Shown here: in pieces, positions 1 to 8,599 of the stretch
How the letters are laid out: every line of letters starts with the position of its first letter
Position numbering within the stretch: the stretch's first letter is position 1
Assembly: GCF_039621805.1 (NCBI RefSeq)
Contig: NZ_CP155073.1
Coordinates: forward strand, 682,001-746,000
From: Paraburkholderia sp. PREW-6R
GTDB lineage: Bacteria; Pseudomonadota; Gammaproteobacteria; Burkholderiales; Burkholderiaceae
DNA: 64,000 bases
Direction of reading: 5' to 3'
Notes under the pieces: generated by a model
The model's input: the letters and a program-made list of their open reading frames with translations, nothing else
Database searches by the model: none
Told to the model about the DNA's origin: nothing
Position numbers and translations under genes: made by a program

Positions 1-80
1 CGTTCGAGGATGTGGTCGACCGGCATCACGTCCGCATGAGCGCTGAAGCGCTCGCCCGTGTAATGACGGGGGGCGCATGA
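1..80 (+). CDS. 3' end of an unidentified upstream gene (partial)
   Basis: An open frame enters from the left edge (codons start at base 3) and stops with TGA at 78-80, giving 25 C-terminal residues that end in VMTGGA. The last four bases form an ATGA overlap with the next gene, so the two are probably translationally coupled in one operon. The fragment is too short to assign a family; the context suggests another surface-glycan gene, which is inference only. Confidence 0.6.
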   Translation, partial: FEDVVDRHHVRMSAEALARVMTGGA

Positions 81-1228
81 ACCGGCGTACCGTGCGCGCG
101 CTGCACGTGTACCGCACGTATTTTCCCGATCCGCCCGGCGGCTTGCAGGAAGCCATCCGGCAGATTGCGCTCGCGTGTTCGTCGTACGGGGTGGAGTCGA
201 CGATCTTCACGCTGTCGCCGCAACCGCAGCCAGCGGAAATCCGGCGGCAGGAAGGTGGGGTGATTCGCTGCAAGTCGTATGCGGCGCCTGCGTCGTGCGA
301 TCTGGGCGGCCCGGAATCCATCGCGAAGTTTCGCGAATTGTCCGCACAGGCCGACGTCGTGCACTTTCATTTTCCCTGGCCGTTCGGCGACGTGCTGCAT
401 CTGTTCGGTCATCGAAACAAGCCGACTGTTATGACCTATCACTCCGACATCGTGCGGCAGCGTGCGCTCGGCTATGTGTATGGTCCGTTGATGCGGCGCA
501 CGTTGCGCTCCATGTCGGCGGTGGTCGCAACATCGCCCGCTTATGCGCGAACCAGCGAGGTACTGAGCGGCATAGTCCCGCCGCAGCGTCTGCATGTGGT
601 CCCGCTCGGTATCGCGGATTACGCCGGTGCCGCAGCCGGGGCTTCAACGGATATTCTGACGCGTCTCTCGCTCGACCGCCGTCCGCTGTTTCTATCGCTG
701 GGCGTGCTGCGCTACTACAAAGGGCTGCACACGCTGATCGAAGCCGTACCCGGCATCGACGCCGATTTCGTGATCGCGGGTTCCGGGCCCGAGATGGAGC
801 GGCTGCGCGACCTGGCAGTCCGCCACAAGGCCGACAACGTGGTCTTCGCTGGGCAGGTCAGCGACGAAGAAAAGAACGCGTTGCTCGGCGCGTGCCGGGC
901 GCTCGTGCTGCCGTCGCAGCTTCGCTCCGAGGCCTTCGGCATGGTGCTCGTAGAGGCCTCGATGTTCGGCAAGCCGTTGATCAGTTGCGAGATCAACTCC
1001 GGCACGAGCTACGTCAACGAGCATGGTCTCACCGGCTTTGTGGTGCCACCCGATGCGCCGCGCGAACTTGCATTCGCAATCCGCGAATTGTTGACGGACG
1101 AGCCGCGCGCGCAGAACATGGGGCGCGAGGCGCGGGCCCGCTACGAGCGGCTGTTCTCCGGTCCGGCGCTGGGCGAGGCGTATAGCAGGATTTATGAGCA
1201 GGTAGTGAGCGGCGAGGCGCGGAGCTAG
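77..1228 (+). CDS. GT4 family glycosyltransferase
   Basis: Cytoplasmic or membrane-associated retaining glycosyltransferase that would add one sugar to a lipid-linked glycan. The 383-residue protein has the GT-B layout: an N-terminal acceptor half with the glycine loop PPGGLQEAIRQIA near residue 20, and a C-terminal donor half with the E-x7-E type motif EAFGMVLVEA near residue 280. The start is the ATG at 77 inside an ATGA overlap with the preceding frame, after a G-rich ribosome-binding stretch. The stop lies one base before the epimerase gene. In B. pseudomallei-type O-antigen loci a glycosyltransferase precedes wbiG in the same position, but the sugar donor cannot be read from the sequence. 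Confidence 0.9.
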   Translation: MNRRTVRALHVYRTYFPDPPGGLQEAIRQIALACSSYGVESTIFTLSPQPQPAEIRRQEGGVIRCKSYAAPASCDLGGPESIAKFRELSAQADVVHFHFPWPFGDVLHLFGHRNKPTVMTYHSDIVRQRALGYVYGPLMRRTLRSMSAVVATSPAYARTSEVLSGIVPPQRLHVVPLGIADYAGAAAGASTDILTRLSLDRRPLFLSLGVLRYYKGLHTLIEAVPGIDADFVIAGSGPEMERLRDLAVRHKADNVVFAGQVSDEEKNALLGACRALVLPSQLRSEAFGMVLVEASMFGKPLISCEINSGTSYVNEHGLTGFVVPPDAPRELAFAIRELLTDEPRAQNMGREARARYERLFSGPALGEAYSRIYEQVVSGEARS

Positions 1229-1229
1229 A

Positions 1230-2207
1230 ATGATCGAGCATGTCGTGTTGACAGGAGCGAACGGGTTTGTCGGCCAGGCGGTCAGGCGCGCGCTGCTCGC
1301 CTACGGCGCGCAGGTGAGCCTAGTTGTACGGCGGGCGTCGGCCGCGCCGGGTTCCGCGTCGACGCTGGACCCGGCAGCATGCGAAGTGCTCGCGGGCGAC
1401 AATTTCGTCGACATCGGCGTTGCGTGGCCTCCCCGTCTCAAGCCGCATTGCGTAATCCATCTAGCGGCACGCGTGCACATGATGAACGACACATCTTCTG
1501 ATCCGCTTGCCGCGTTCCGCGAAACCAATGTCGCGGGCACGCTGCGGGTTGCGGCGGCCGCGTCGCGTGCCGGTGTGCGACGCTTCGTCTATGTCAGCAG
1601 CGTCAAGGCGGTGGCCGAACGCGACGGCGGTCAGCCGCTCAGCGAGCGCGACCCGACCCATCCCGTCGATCCGTATGGCATTTCGAAGCTGGAAGCCGAG
1701 CTGGCGTTGAGCGCATACGGCGCACGTCATGGGATGGAGATTGTGCTTGTGCGACCGCCGCTCGTCTACGGGCCCGGCGTGCGGGCAAATTTCCTGAGCC
1801 TAATGTCGGTGCTGACGCGCGGAATACCGCTGCCGCTGGGCGCGGTGCAGGCGCGGCGCAGCATGATTTTCGTCGACAACCTCGCCGACGCGCTGGTGGC
1901 GTGCGCGACCAGCACCCACGCCGCCGGCGAAACGTTCCATGTCAGCGACGGCGAGGCCACGACCATTGCCGATTTTATCCGACTGCTGGCGCGCCAGCTT
2001 CAGGCGCCGAGCCGCCTGCTGCCGGTGCCGCCCACGCTGCTGCGTGTGGCGGGCAAGCTGACAGGCCGGTCCGCTCAGGTGGATCGGCTCATCGACAGCC
2101 TGCAACTCGATACGCGGCACATTCGCGAAGCGATCGGTTGGGCTGCGCCGTATTCGATGGAGCAGGGGCTGCTCGAAACGGCAAACTGGTATAGGGCCAC
2201 TCACTAG
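1230..2207 (+). CDS. wbiG: NAD-dependent sugar epimerase/dehydratase, WbiG-like
   Basis: Extended short-chain dehydrogenase acting on a nucleotide-activated sugar in O-antigen precursor synthesis. The protein has 325 residues. The NAD-binding Rossmann motif GANGFVGQAV is at residues 8-17, a YVSSVKA segment carries the catalytic serine region, and the catalytic Tyr/Lys pair appears as YGISK. The family includes UDP-sugar 4-epimerases and 4-keto reductases, so the exact substrate is open. The gene starts two bases after the glycosyltransferase stop and ends 8 bp before the WecA-like gene. The order epimerase, WecA-like transferase, dehydratase matches wbiG-wbiH-wbiI of Burkholderia O-antigen loci, which is the basis for the symbol. 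Confidence 0.8.
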   Translation: MIEHVVLTGANGFVGQAVRRALLAYGAQVSLVVRRASAAPGSASTLDPAACEVLAGDNFVDIGVAWPPRLKPHCVIHLAARVHMMNDTSSDPLAAFRETNVAGTLRVAAAASRAGVRRFVYVSSVKAVAERDGGQPLSERDPTHPVDPYGISKLEAELALSAYGARHGMEIVLVRPPLVYGPGVRANFLSLMSVLTRGIPLPLGAVQARRSMIFVDNLADALVACATSTHAAGETFHVSDGEATTIADFIRLLARQLQAPSRLLPVPPTLLRVAGKLTGRSAQVDRLIDSLQLDTRHIREAIGWAAPYSMEQGLLETANWYRATH

Positions 2208-2215
2208 TCCTGCTT

Positions 2216-3235
2216 ATGTCGAGCTTCGACTTTTTCCTTCATCTTGCGGGTGTTGCGTTGCTCGCGCTGGCCCTGTGCTCGGCGATTCTGCTGGCGCTGC
2301 TGAAGACCGGCCTCGCCTCGCGGCTTGCAACGGATGTCCCTAATGACCGGTCGCTGCACACCCGTCCCGTGCCGCGCATCGGCGGATGGGGCATCGTACC
2401 GGCCGTCTGTGTGCTGATTGGCGCGCTGGCGAGCGGCCTGTGGATGACCGCGCTGCTGGCGGCACTGCTCGCGCTGCTGTCCCAGATCGACGATCGCCGC
2501 GGCCTGCCTGCGCGGGTACGATTCGCCGGACATGTGGCGGCGGTCGCGGCGCTCATCGTCGTTTATCCGGCTCAAGTGCCGTGGTGGTTCCTCGGGGGTC
2601 TCGGATTCGCGCTAGTCTGGCTGGTCAATCTGTACAACTTCATGGACGGCGCGAACGGGCTCGCCGGCGGTATGGCGCTATTCGGCTTCGGTGGCTACGC
2701 GGTTGCTGCGACAATCAGCATTCATGCCGATCCGTCGCTCGCGATGGCGTGCGCCATTGTTGCAGGTGCGGCGTCAGGCTTTCTGCTGTTCAATTTTAAT
2801 CCGGCCCGGCTCTTTCTCGGCGACGTGGGCTCGATCCCGCTCGGCTTTCTGGCGGGCGCGCTCGGCTACTGGGGCTGGCTTCGCGGCGTATGGCCGCTCT
2901 GGTTTCCGGCCATGGTGTTCCTGCCGTTCATTGCGGATGCATCGGTGACCTTGCTCAAACGGCTTGCGCGCGGCGAGAAATTTTGGCAGGCGCATCGCGA
3001 GCACTATTACCAGCGCATAATTCGCAGCGGGATCAGTCACTCGGAAACTGCCGGCATTTGGTATCTGGGGATGGCGAGCGGCGTCGTGATCGGGTGCTGC
3101 GCACTGACGCTTGGGCTCGCGCTCCAGTTGACGGTGGTCGCCTTGTGGTGCCTAGTTCTGGTTTGCGCTGGATTGTTGGTGGACCGCCGCTGGAGGTTGT
3201 ATGTCGCGCATTCCGAAAACCGTTCAAAGGCTTAA
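2216..3235 (+). CDS. wbiH: WecA/WbpL-like undecaprenyl-phosphate sugar-1-phosphate transferase, WbiH-like
   Basis: Polytopic inner-membrane enzyme that starts glycan synthesis by moving a sugar-1-phosphate, probably an N-acetylhexosamine, from its UDP donor to undecaprenyl phosphate. The 339 residues carry the MraY/WecA landmarks: NDRSLHTRPVPRIGG at 43-57, the acidic NFMDGANGLAGG loop at 141-152, FLGDVGSIPLGFL at 200-212, and the basic loop around AHREHYYQR at 259-267, with hydrophobic helices between. It follows the epimerase by 8 bp. A decayed second copy of this gene lies at about 8600-9283, next to the WbiI-like gene, so this intact copy probably arrived with the accessory block between them. 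Confidence 0.88.
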   Translation: MSSFDFFLHLAGVALLALALCSAILLALLKTGLASRLATDVPNDRSLHTRPVPRIGGWGIVPAVCVLIGALASGLWMTALLAALLALLSQIDDRRGLPARVRFAGHVAAVAALIVVYPAQVPWWFLGGLGFALVWLVNLYNFMDGANGLAGGMALFGFGGYAVAATISIHADPSLAMACAIVAGAASGFLLFNFNPARLFLGDVGSIPLGFLAGALGYWGWLRGVWPLWFPAMVFLPFIADASVTLLKRLARGEKFWQAHREHYYQRIIRSGISHSETAGIWYLGMASGVVIGCCALTLGLALQLTVVALWCLVLVCAGLLVDRRWRLYVAHSENRSKA

Positions 3236-3764
3236 AGCCAACGATGAGATTCAAAGCGCGCTGATCCGGGATCGGCAGGTTCCGAACACGAGAGCGTTCA
3301 TTGCCGGCTCAGAATGAAACGATCGAGATTAATTTGATGGCACTACGCATAATCTGCGGTTGCGTGGACGCCGGTGGCCGAAATGACTTGAGCGAGCCAT
3401 CTGGCGTATTGAGATATTTTGCCGAACAGCCCTCTTTGGTTCGAAGGTGGAACTTCCACGGACGCCCCATAAAATCCGGATTCTGCGTATCCGCAAGATA
3501 ATATTGCCGGCAAAGTGATACTGCAAAGCGCCACACAAAAATTCATGAGCGTGACCGGCATCGCAAGCAGAAGCCCGTAGAATGATCGCCACTACAAAGC
3601 GGGGAACCTTGCATCAGGAACGGTCTGATCGAGTGTTCAGCTTTCGCGGCAGAAATCAGGCGCTGCGTCCGTGGCACCGACCTAGCTTAATCAAAACGCC
3701 TCCGTTTCGTGTTTCGGGTGGGGTATGATCCCCGGCTCCGCCGACGATATAATCCCATTTGCTT
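3236..3764 (+). other. Intergenic region upstream of the acyltransferase
   Basis: This stretch of about 530 bp has no convincing gene and is visibly richer in A/T than its flanks. A 72-codon minus-strand frame (3343-3561) has a hydrophobic start, but no family or ribosome site supports it. It marks the left edge of the accessory block. The only clear signal is a TATAAT box close to the acyltransferase start. Confidence 0.5.
3748..3753 (+). promoter_or_regulatory. Candidate -10 box just before the acyltransferase
   Basis: A perfect TATAAT lies only 11 bases before the ATG at 3765, preceded by an imperfect GGGGTATGATCCCC inverted repeat. The -35 region is poor. Transcription from this box would begin about 5 bases before the start codon, giving an almost leaderless message; no Shine-Dalgarno is visible. 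A chance match cannot be excluded. Confidence 0.35.
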
Positions 3765-5849
3765 ATGGAAAAGAAGCCATTTCACGCTGCGTACATCGAC
3801 GGGCTAAGGGCGATTGCCGTCCTGTCCGTCATTACATACCACCTCAACTCGAAATGGCTTCCAGGCGGGTTTGCCGGGGTTGACGTGTTCTTCGTGATCT
3901 CAGGCTTCGTGGTGGCCCTGTCGGTCAGCGAGCTCGGGAACATGGGCCTCTGGCGCTTCCTCGGCTACTTTTACGCGCGGCGCCTCGTTCGAATCACGCC
4001 GGCGCTGGTCGTGATGCTGCTGGTGACGTTCATTGCGTCGGCGCTGTTCATCCCGCAGGCGTGGCTCTCGCTATCCAATCAGCACACCGGGCTCTTTGCC
4101 TTCCTAGGCTTGTCGAACTTCATCCTATCGGCGAACACGGGCAACTACTTCTCGCCGGTTGCTGAATTCAATCCGTTCACGCACACGTGGTCGCTGGGGG
4201 TTGAGGAGCAATTCTATTTGGCGTTCCCGTGGCTGTTCGTGTTCTGGCTGCGCGGGCGCCGACGCCTTTCTATCGGCCTGTTCGCCGTCGCGCTGGTCGC
4301 GTCTTTCATCTGTGCCATCCGGCTCGGACGCACCGATGAGACGCAAGCCTTCTACATGATGTGGTCGCGTTTCTGGGAACTCGGCATTGGCGTGCTGCTG
4401 TTCCAGATCATGCACGCACGCGGGCACTCGTTCGACAATATAAGTCCGCAGAAGAAGTGGTATGCCATTGCTGCGGATATCGGTCTCGTTGCGCTCGGGG
4501 TCGGTCTGATTCTGGCGCGTCCTGAGACGGCGCCTTTTCCTGCGTGCGTGCTGCCAGTCATTGGCACAGCTATTGTCCTGGGCGCGATGCATGGGCGCCG
4601 CGGTGGCCTCGCGTACGCGCTGCTCACGCGTCCGCTGATGGTGCGCATCGGGAAAATCTCGTATTCCCTTTACCTCTGGCACTGGCCCGTCCTCGTTCTA
4701 TTCCGCTGGACCGTGGGCCTGGATGCGTATTACTGGAAGGTTCTCGCGCTCTCTCTGACCGCCGTGCTGGCGCTGCTGTCCTATCGCTTTGTCGAACAGC
4801 CTCCGAGAAAGGCCCTGCGCAATGCCGCCAAGCCGGTGGTGATCGCGTCGGGTCTTGCGCTAGTGGCGTCGGGCTATTTTTTCTCGTCGGCCATCGCCTC
4901 GAACCAGCCTCGCATTTCTCTGAGCACAGTCACGCGAAACATGGCGCTTTGGTATCCGGAAGGTCCGCCCGTCGCGACGTCACCGGATGGCTGCCAGACG
5001 TCGCTCACCGCGCGTAATTTCGCGGGGGGTACCGTCTGGATTTACCAGCGAGGCGAATGTAAAACCCCCGCCACCTTCGCGCATAACGTGTTCGTGCTGG
5101 GGGATTCTCACGCGATGGCCTACACGGGCATGCTGAAGCAGTTCGTTGCCAATACCGGTGCAACCGTATATTCCTACAACGTAGGAGGCTGTCCGTTTAT
5201 TAGCCTGCAACCGTGGGTGCCGGGCCGCGACGACCGGTGCAAGGCGTTTGGCGACGCGTCTGTCACGGACATGCTGCCGAACATCAAAGCTGGTGACATC
5301 GTCTTTCTCGCGTCCTTGCGGCTGCCCCGAATGGTCGAGCAGTGGACGATTTTTGGTGCCGACTCCGCCCATCGTGCGATGTACAGCGAATTGGCAGCGC
5401 AAGGACGCCAGCAGGCCATCGAACGCGCGCTCCCATTCCTTCGCGCCGTGGCGACACGTGGCGCACACGTCGTGTTCGAAGCGCCGACGCCGATGCTCGA
5501 AAGCATTCCCTATCGCTGCGCGGACTGGTTTAACCGCGACAACCCAATCTGCGCCAACGGGCTCTCCGAGCAGAGGTCGTTGCTCGAGAATTTGCGTGCG
5601 CCGATTCTTGCCTCGTATGGTCAAATCGAAAATTCGGTGCCGAATGTCAGCGTATGGGACCCGCTGCCCACGCTCTGCTCAAGCGACGCCTGTCACGCGT
5701 ATCGTGACGGCAAGCCGGTGCTTTTCGACGGCGATCACATCACGTATTTTTCCAACATGCTGCTGCTGCCGTCGTTTACGGACTTCGTCGAGCACACCTC
5801 GGCTCAGTCTGCGCCGTCCGAAAGAAGTATCGATCGCCGTCCACGGTGA
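3765..5849 (+). CDS. OafA-type membrane O-acyltransferase with SGNH domain
   Basis: Inner-membrane enzyme predicted to O-acetylate a surface polysaccharide. The protein has 694 residues. The N-terminal part, about 5-340, is an acyltransferase-3 domain with roughly ten hydrophobic helices, opening with IDGLRAIAVLSVITYH, where the first catalytic histidine lies. The C-terminal part, about 390-690, is an SGNH domain with the block VLGDSHAM and the late Asp-His block DGDHITYF. I chose the ATG at 3765 over the TTG two codons upstream because the homologous start is near MEKK. It is the first gene of the accessory block and is followed by a decayed SGNH hydrolase. The acyl group and acceptor are inferred from the family. 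Confidence 0.9.
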   Translation: MEKKPFHAAYIDGLRAIAVLSVITYHLNSKWLPGGFAGVDVFFVISGFVVALSVSELGNMGLWRFLGYFYARRLVRITPALVVMLLVTFIASALFIPQAWLSLSNQHTGLFAFLGLSNFILSANTGNYFSPVAEFNPFTHTWSLGVEEQFYLAFPWLFVFWLRGRRRLSIGLFAVALVASFICAIRLGRTDETQAFYMMWSRFWELGIGVLLFQIMHARGHSFDNISPQKKWYAIAADIGLVALGVGLILARPETAPFPACVLPVIGTAIVLGAMHGRRGGLAYALLTRPLMVRIGKISYSLYLWHWPVLVLFRWTVGLDAYYWKVLALSLTAVLALLSYRFVEQPPRKALRNAAKPVVIASGLALVASGYFFSSAIASNQPRISLSTVTRNMALWYPEGPPVATSPDGCQTSLTARNFAGGTVWIYQRGECKTPATFAHNVFVLGDSHAMAYTGMLKQFVANTGATVYSYNVGGCPFISLQPWVPGRDDRCKAFGDASVTDMLPNIKAGDIVFLASLRLPRMVEQWTIFGADSAHRAMYSELAAQGRQQAIERALPFLRAVATRGAHVVFEAPTPMLESIPYRCADWFNRDNPICANGLSEQRSLLENLRAPILASYGQIENSVPNVSVWDPLPTLCSSDACHAYRDGKPVLFDGDHITYFSNMLLLPSFTDFVEHTSAQSAPSERSIDRRPR

Positions 5850-5954
5850 TCCACGATGTTCGGGTTTCAGGCCACGGATAAACTAAGGAAGTTGTGGCAG
5901 ACGCCTAACAATCCCGCCGTCCTGCTTCAGGTTCCCTTCCCGACATATGACACA

Positions 5955-6365
5955 TTAGTCAGCGTGAGATCCTCGGCGAGTCGGCGACCGGTGCGAATGG
6001 TGTGAACCCTTATGTGAACACTTCACGCTGGATTCGTTGAAGATCCTGATCCAGAACCTCGGCATCTACGACGGCAGTCCGCGAATTTTAATCACAAGGC
6101 GCAGAAGCAGTTCCGCGAACCTGATGCAATCTATTGGCGACTCGCAGAAAAATGACCGAATGGCGATTCTCGAAGAGCCGAATCCGGTGAAGAGCGCCTC
6201 TATCAACATGGCTATTAGCAGGATGGGTCCACCATCGAGCAGATGGCGGCGCAGCAGCATTTACCGCTGCCAAAGCAGTACGGCCACGTTATGTCGTTGC
6301 CGAAGTGGCAGGCTCATGCTGAGCGACGGCCTTCACCCAAGCGACGGCCATCACAGATTGAAAAC
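5955..6365 (+). pseudogene. Decayed SGNH/GDSL hydrolase remnant
   Basis: Fragments of one SGNH-type esterase can be read in changing frames. They run from an N-terminal GDS-like block (ILGESATGANGVNPY) and a middle strand (LKILIQNLGIYDGSPRILI) to IEQMAAQQHLP, and finally the Asp-His block SDGLHPSDGHHRL. The frame shifts just after MSLPKWQ, and the total is much shorter than a usual family member of about 210 residues. The gene is therefore deleted and frameshifted. It sits between an O-acyltransferase and a sulfotransferase, so it was probably a glycan acyl-esterase or acyltransferase partner. The ends are approximate. The 6037-6456 frame that covers it is not an intact gene. Confidence 0.6.
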
Positions 6366-6590
6366 TCAACGGAAATACGACGTGCCGCATCGAACGTGTG
6401 AAGCTTTCAATAGAGTGGGGGTGGCCTCTGTAAAAGGTGGAAGAGTCGCGCGTTGACCGATGCGTGACATGGGAGAGCGCTGCGGCGTACGTTTGTCAGT
6501 ATCAATTACAATTGGAAATCAGCAGGTTTTCGACGATCACTCCGGTGCGACCATTTCTAGCATCATAAACAATCAGGAAGGGCAATAACG

Positions 6591-7640
6591 ATGAACGGTT
6601 TTGTCGATATTTTAACAAGCACGAAAATCATCGGGTGGTGCGATGTCGATGTTGAGGTCGTCGTCGATCGACGTTTCGTTATTCAGCCATCAAGCTTAAT
6701 TTCTCGCTCGGATCTCGTCTCCGCCGGCATCGAAGGCACGGGTTTCGAATTCCGTATTGACGCCGCGTTGCCCGGCTATAGCCCTACCGAAATTATCGTG
6801 CGTCCCTGCGGAAGCGTCCGTCCACTTGGCGGTGGTTATTATAAGAGTGCCGGGGTGCGGACTTACCAGTATGTGCAAAGCAACGCGGAAGCTAGGGCGC
6901 ATCACGACCGGCTGATGGCGGGTCCGGCGCGAGGCGTCTGCCTATTTACTTCGCGTTCTGGCGGAACGTATCTGGCCGATCGTATACGAGCGCATCCGAA
7001 CGCCTATGCAGTTGCAGAGCCTTTGGATTCCTTTTCCGGTCGAGGCAGAGCGGAGTTTCTCGGATGGTTGGACGACTACTTTACTGTCCCAACCATGACC
7101 GAGTATCACAAGATTGTTGAAGAACCGAAGCTGATGTTCCTGACGTCGAAGATCAGAAAATACGATCACGAATTGATCTCCGCGTTCAATTACTATGACG
7201 TGAAGTATTTGAGGCTGTATCGGGAAAATGTTCTAAGACAGGCGCTTTCATATTTGGTTGCCCAGCAGCTTTATCTGACCACGTTTAACCACAATATAAA
7301 AATTAGCGATGCGGTTGCGAAACCTATTAAGAGACGCAAAGTTCACCTCGACCCGGCCCGGTTAATTAAAATTGCAGAGCAATATCAGAAAGCAGAAAAA
7401 GAAATTGACGACTTGATAACAAATGAAGTCGCAGGTGAGGTCTTTTCAATATCCTACGAGAAACTGACTAAAGATGAAGCCGGGATTGGCGCGGTATTCA
7501 GTTTTTTCGGACTGCCGCACTTTGATACTGCGGCCAGCCACCAAAAGATCAATGGGGGAGACTTGTCAGAAATCATTGAAAACTACGAGGAATTTTCAAG
7601 GTTTATTCGCGGCACCCGGTTCGCCCACTGGCTGGACTAA
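6591..7640 (+). CDS. Stf0-family sulfotransferase
   Basis: Predicted PAPS-dependent sulfotransferase acting on a carbohydrate. Of the 349 residues, the C-terminal about 240 match the Stf0 family known from mycobacterial trehalose sulfation. The 5'-phosphosulfate-binding loop LFTSRSGGTYLADR is at 118-131, and the region YLRLYRENVLRQALSYLVAQQ near 205-225 corresponds to the 3'-phosphate-binding segment. Residues 1-85 form a small separate domain (GFVDILTS, then IIGWCDVD) like the carbohydrate-related domain at the N-terminus of some glycosyltransferases. A strong ribosome site (AGGAAGGG) precedes the ATG. Base composition is more A/T-rich than the surrounding genes, consistent with transfer. 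The likely acceptor is the nearby O-antigen or exopolysaccharide, by context only. Confidence 0.85.
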   Translation: MNGFVDILTSTKIIGWCDVDVEVVVDRRFVIQPSSLISRSDLVSAGIEGTGFEFRIDAALPGYSPTEIIVRPCGSVRPLGGGYYKSAGVRTYQYVQSNAEARAHHDRLMAGPARGVCLFTSRSGGTYLADRIRAHPNAYAVAEPLDSFSGRGRAEFLGWLDDYFTVPTMTEYHKIVEEPKLMFLTSKIRKYDHELISAFNYYDVKYLRLYRENVLRQALSYLVAQQLYLTTFNHNIKISDAVAKPIKRRKVHLDPARLIKIAEQYQKAEKEIDDLITNEVAGEVFSISYEKLTKDEAGIGAVFSFFGLPHFDTAASHQKINGGDLSEIIENYEEFSRFIRGTRFAHWLD

Positions 7641-7801
7641 CTGAAAGGTCACAGTTCGTGGTACAGCATTGCGCTGCAATTGCCTCAATTCGCCCGGTCG
7701 AGGCGTAAGCAACTGGTAAGGCCTCAAACAATTCAACGAACATGTCTTCGGTCGAACCTGCTTGCCAGTGGTAACATCTGGTAACGGACGGGAAGAGGGC
7801 A

Positions 7802-8545
7802 ATGAAATCAATTCAGATCGAAAACCACGGACACGGGAACGAGGTGTTGCATCACGATGGCGCGATTCTGGACAACGTTCGCATCGTTATCTATGGAAAC
7901 GGTAATCGCGTTCTTGTCGAGCGCTCCTGTCTCAACAACGTCGTTATCGAGATCCACGGTAACGACAACGAATATCGCTTTGTCGAAGACTGTTGCGTCA
8001 GCAACTTTCGTATCCAGTCGCAGGCGAACAATGGTCCGGAACGCATGGCTGACCGTACACGCCTCCTGATCGGTCGCGCAGTTCAGATCAGCGAAGGCTC
8101 CGCGACGCTGGGCGCCGACGAAACCTGTGTCGAGATCCATCACGCCACCACCATCGTCAAGGCCAATTTCTTCGCGGTCGAGCGCGCGACGAAAATCGTG
8201 GTCGGCGAGCGCTGCCTTTTTTCGTGGGACATCGACTTACGTACGAGCGACTGGCATTCAGTGTTCAATATGGAGACCGGCGCTCGCATAAATGAACCCA
8301 AATCCGTCGTGCTGGGCTCGCGCGTGTGGGTCGGGTCAGACGTCAGGATTTTGAAGGGCGTCTCGATCGGAGAGGGCAGCATTATTGGCGTGGGTTCGAT
8401 TGTTACGAAATCTGTACCCGCGAATTGCGCGGCGGCAGGCAATCCGGCGCGCGTCATCCGGCGCAATGTACGCTGGAGCCACGACTCTTCGGTCAAAACT
8501 CCTCAGATTGAGCCCAACCAGGTTACCGCCATTCTGCCGACGTGA
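7802..8545 (+). CDS. Left-handed beta-helix (hexapeptide) acyltransferase
   Basis: Predicted cytoplasmic O- or N-acyltransferase that would acetylate a sugar. The 247-residue protein has an N-terminal half made of repeating beta strands (NGNRVLVE, GNDNEYRF type repeats). The C-terminal half is a typical hexapeptide coil, SVVLGSRVWVGSDVRILKGV and GEGSIIGVGSIVTKSVP, ending in the AAGNPARVIR loop that marks this acetyltransferase group. A GGGAAGAGGGC ribosome site precedes the ATG. It lies 161 bp after the sulfotransferase on the same strand, and the two probably decorate the same glycan. The acyl donor and acceptor are not visible. Confidence 0.85.
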   Translation: MKSIQIENHGHGNEVLHHDGAILDNVRIVIYGNGNRVLVERSCLNNVVIEIHGNDNEYRFVEDCCVSNFRIQSQANNGPERMADRTRLLIGRAVQISEGSATLGADETCVEIHHATTIVKANFFAVERATKIVVGERCLFSWDIDLRTSDWHSVFNMETGARINEPKSVVLGSRVWVGSDVRILKGVSIGEGSIIGVGSIVTKSVPANCAAAGNPARVIRRNVRWSHDSSVKTPQIEPNQVTAILPT

Positions 8546-8599
8546 GCATTTGCACGGTGCGCATCTTCGCTTCAGTCCTCATTCCCACGCCCTAGCGGA

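Noticed and set aside
3343..3561. 72-codon minus-strand frame with a hydrophobic N-terminus
   Set aside because: It looks a little like a secreted small protein, but it has no ribosome site, no family and three competing frames in the same place.
6037..6456. 139-codon open frame treated as a new gene
   Set aside because: Only short pieces resemble an SGNH hydrolase and they need frame changes, so it is a remnant, not an intact gene.
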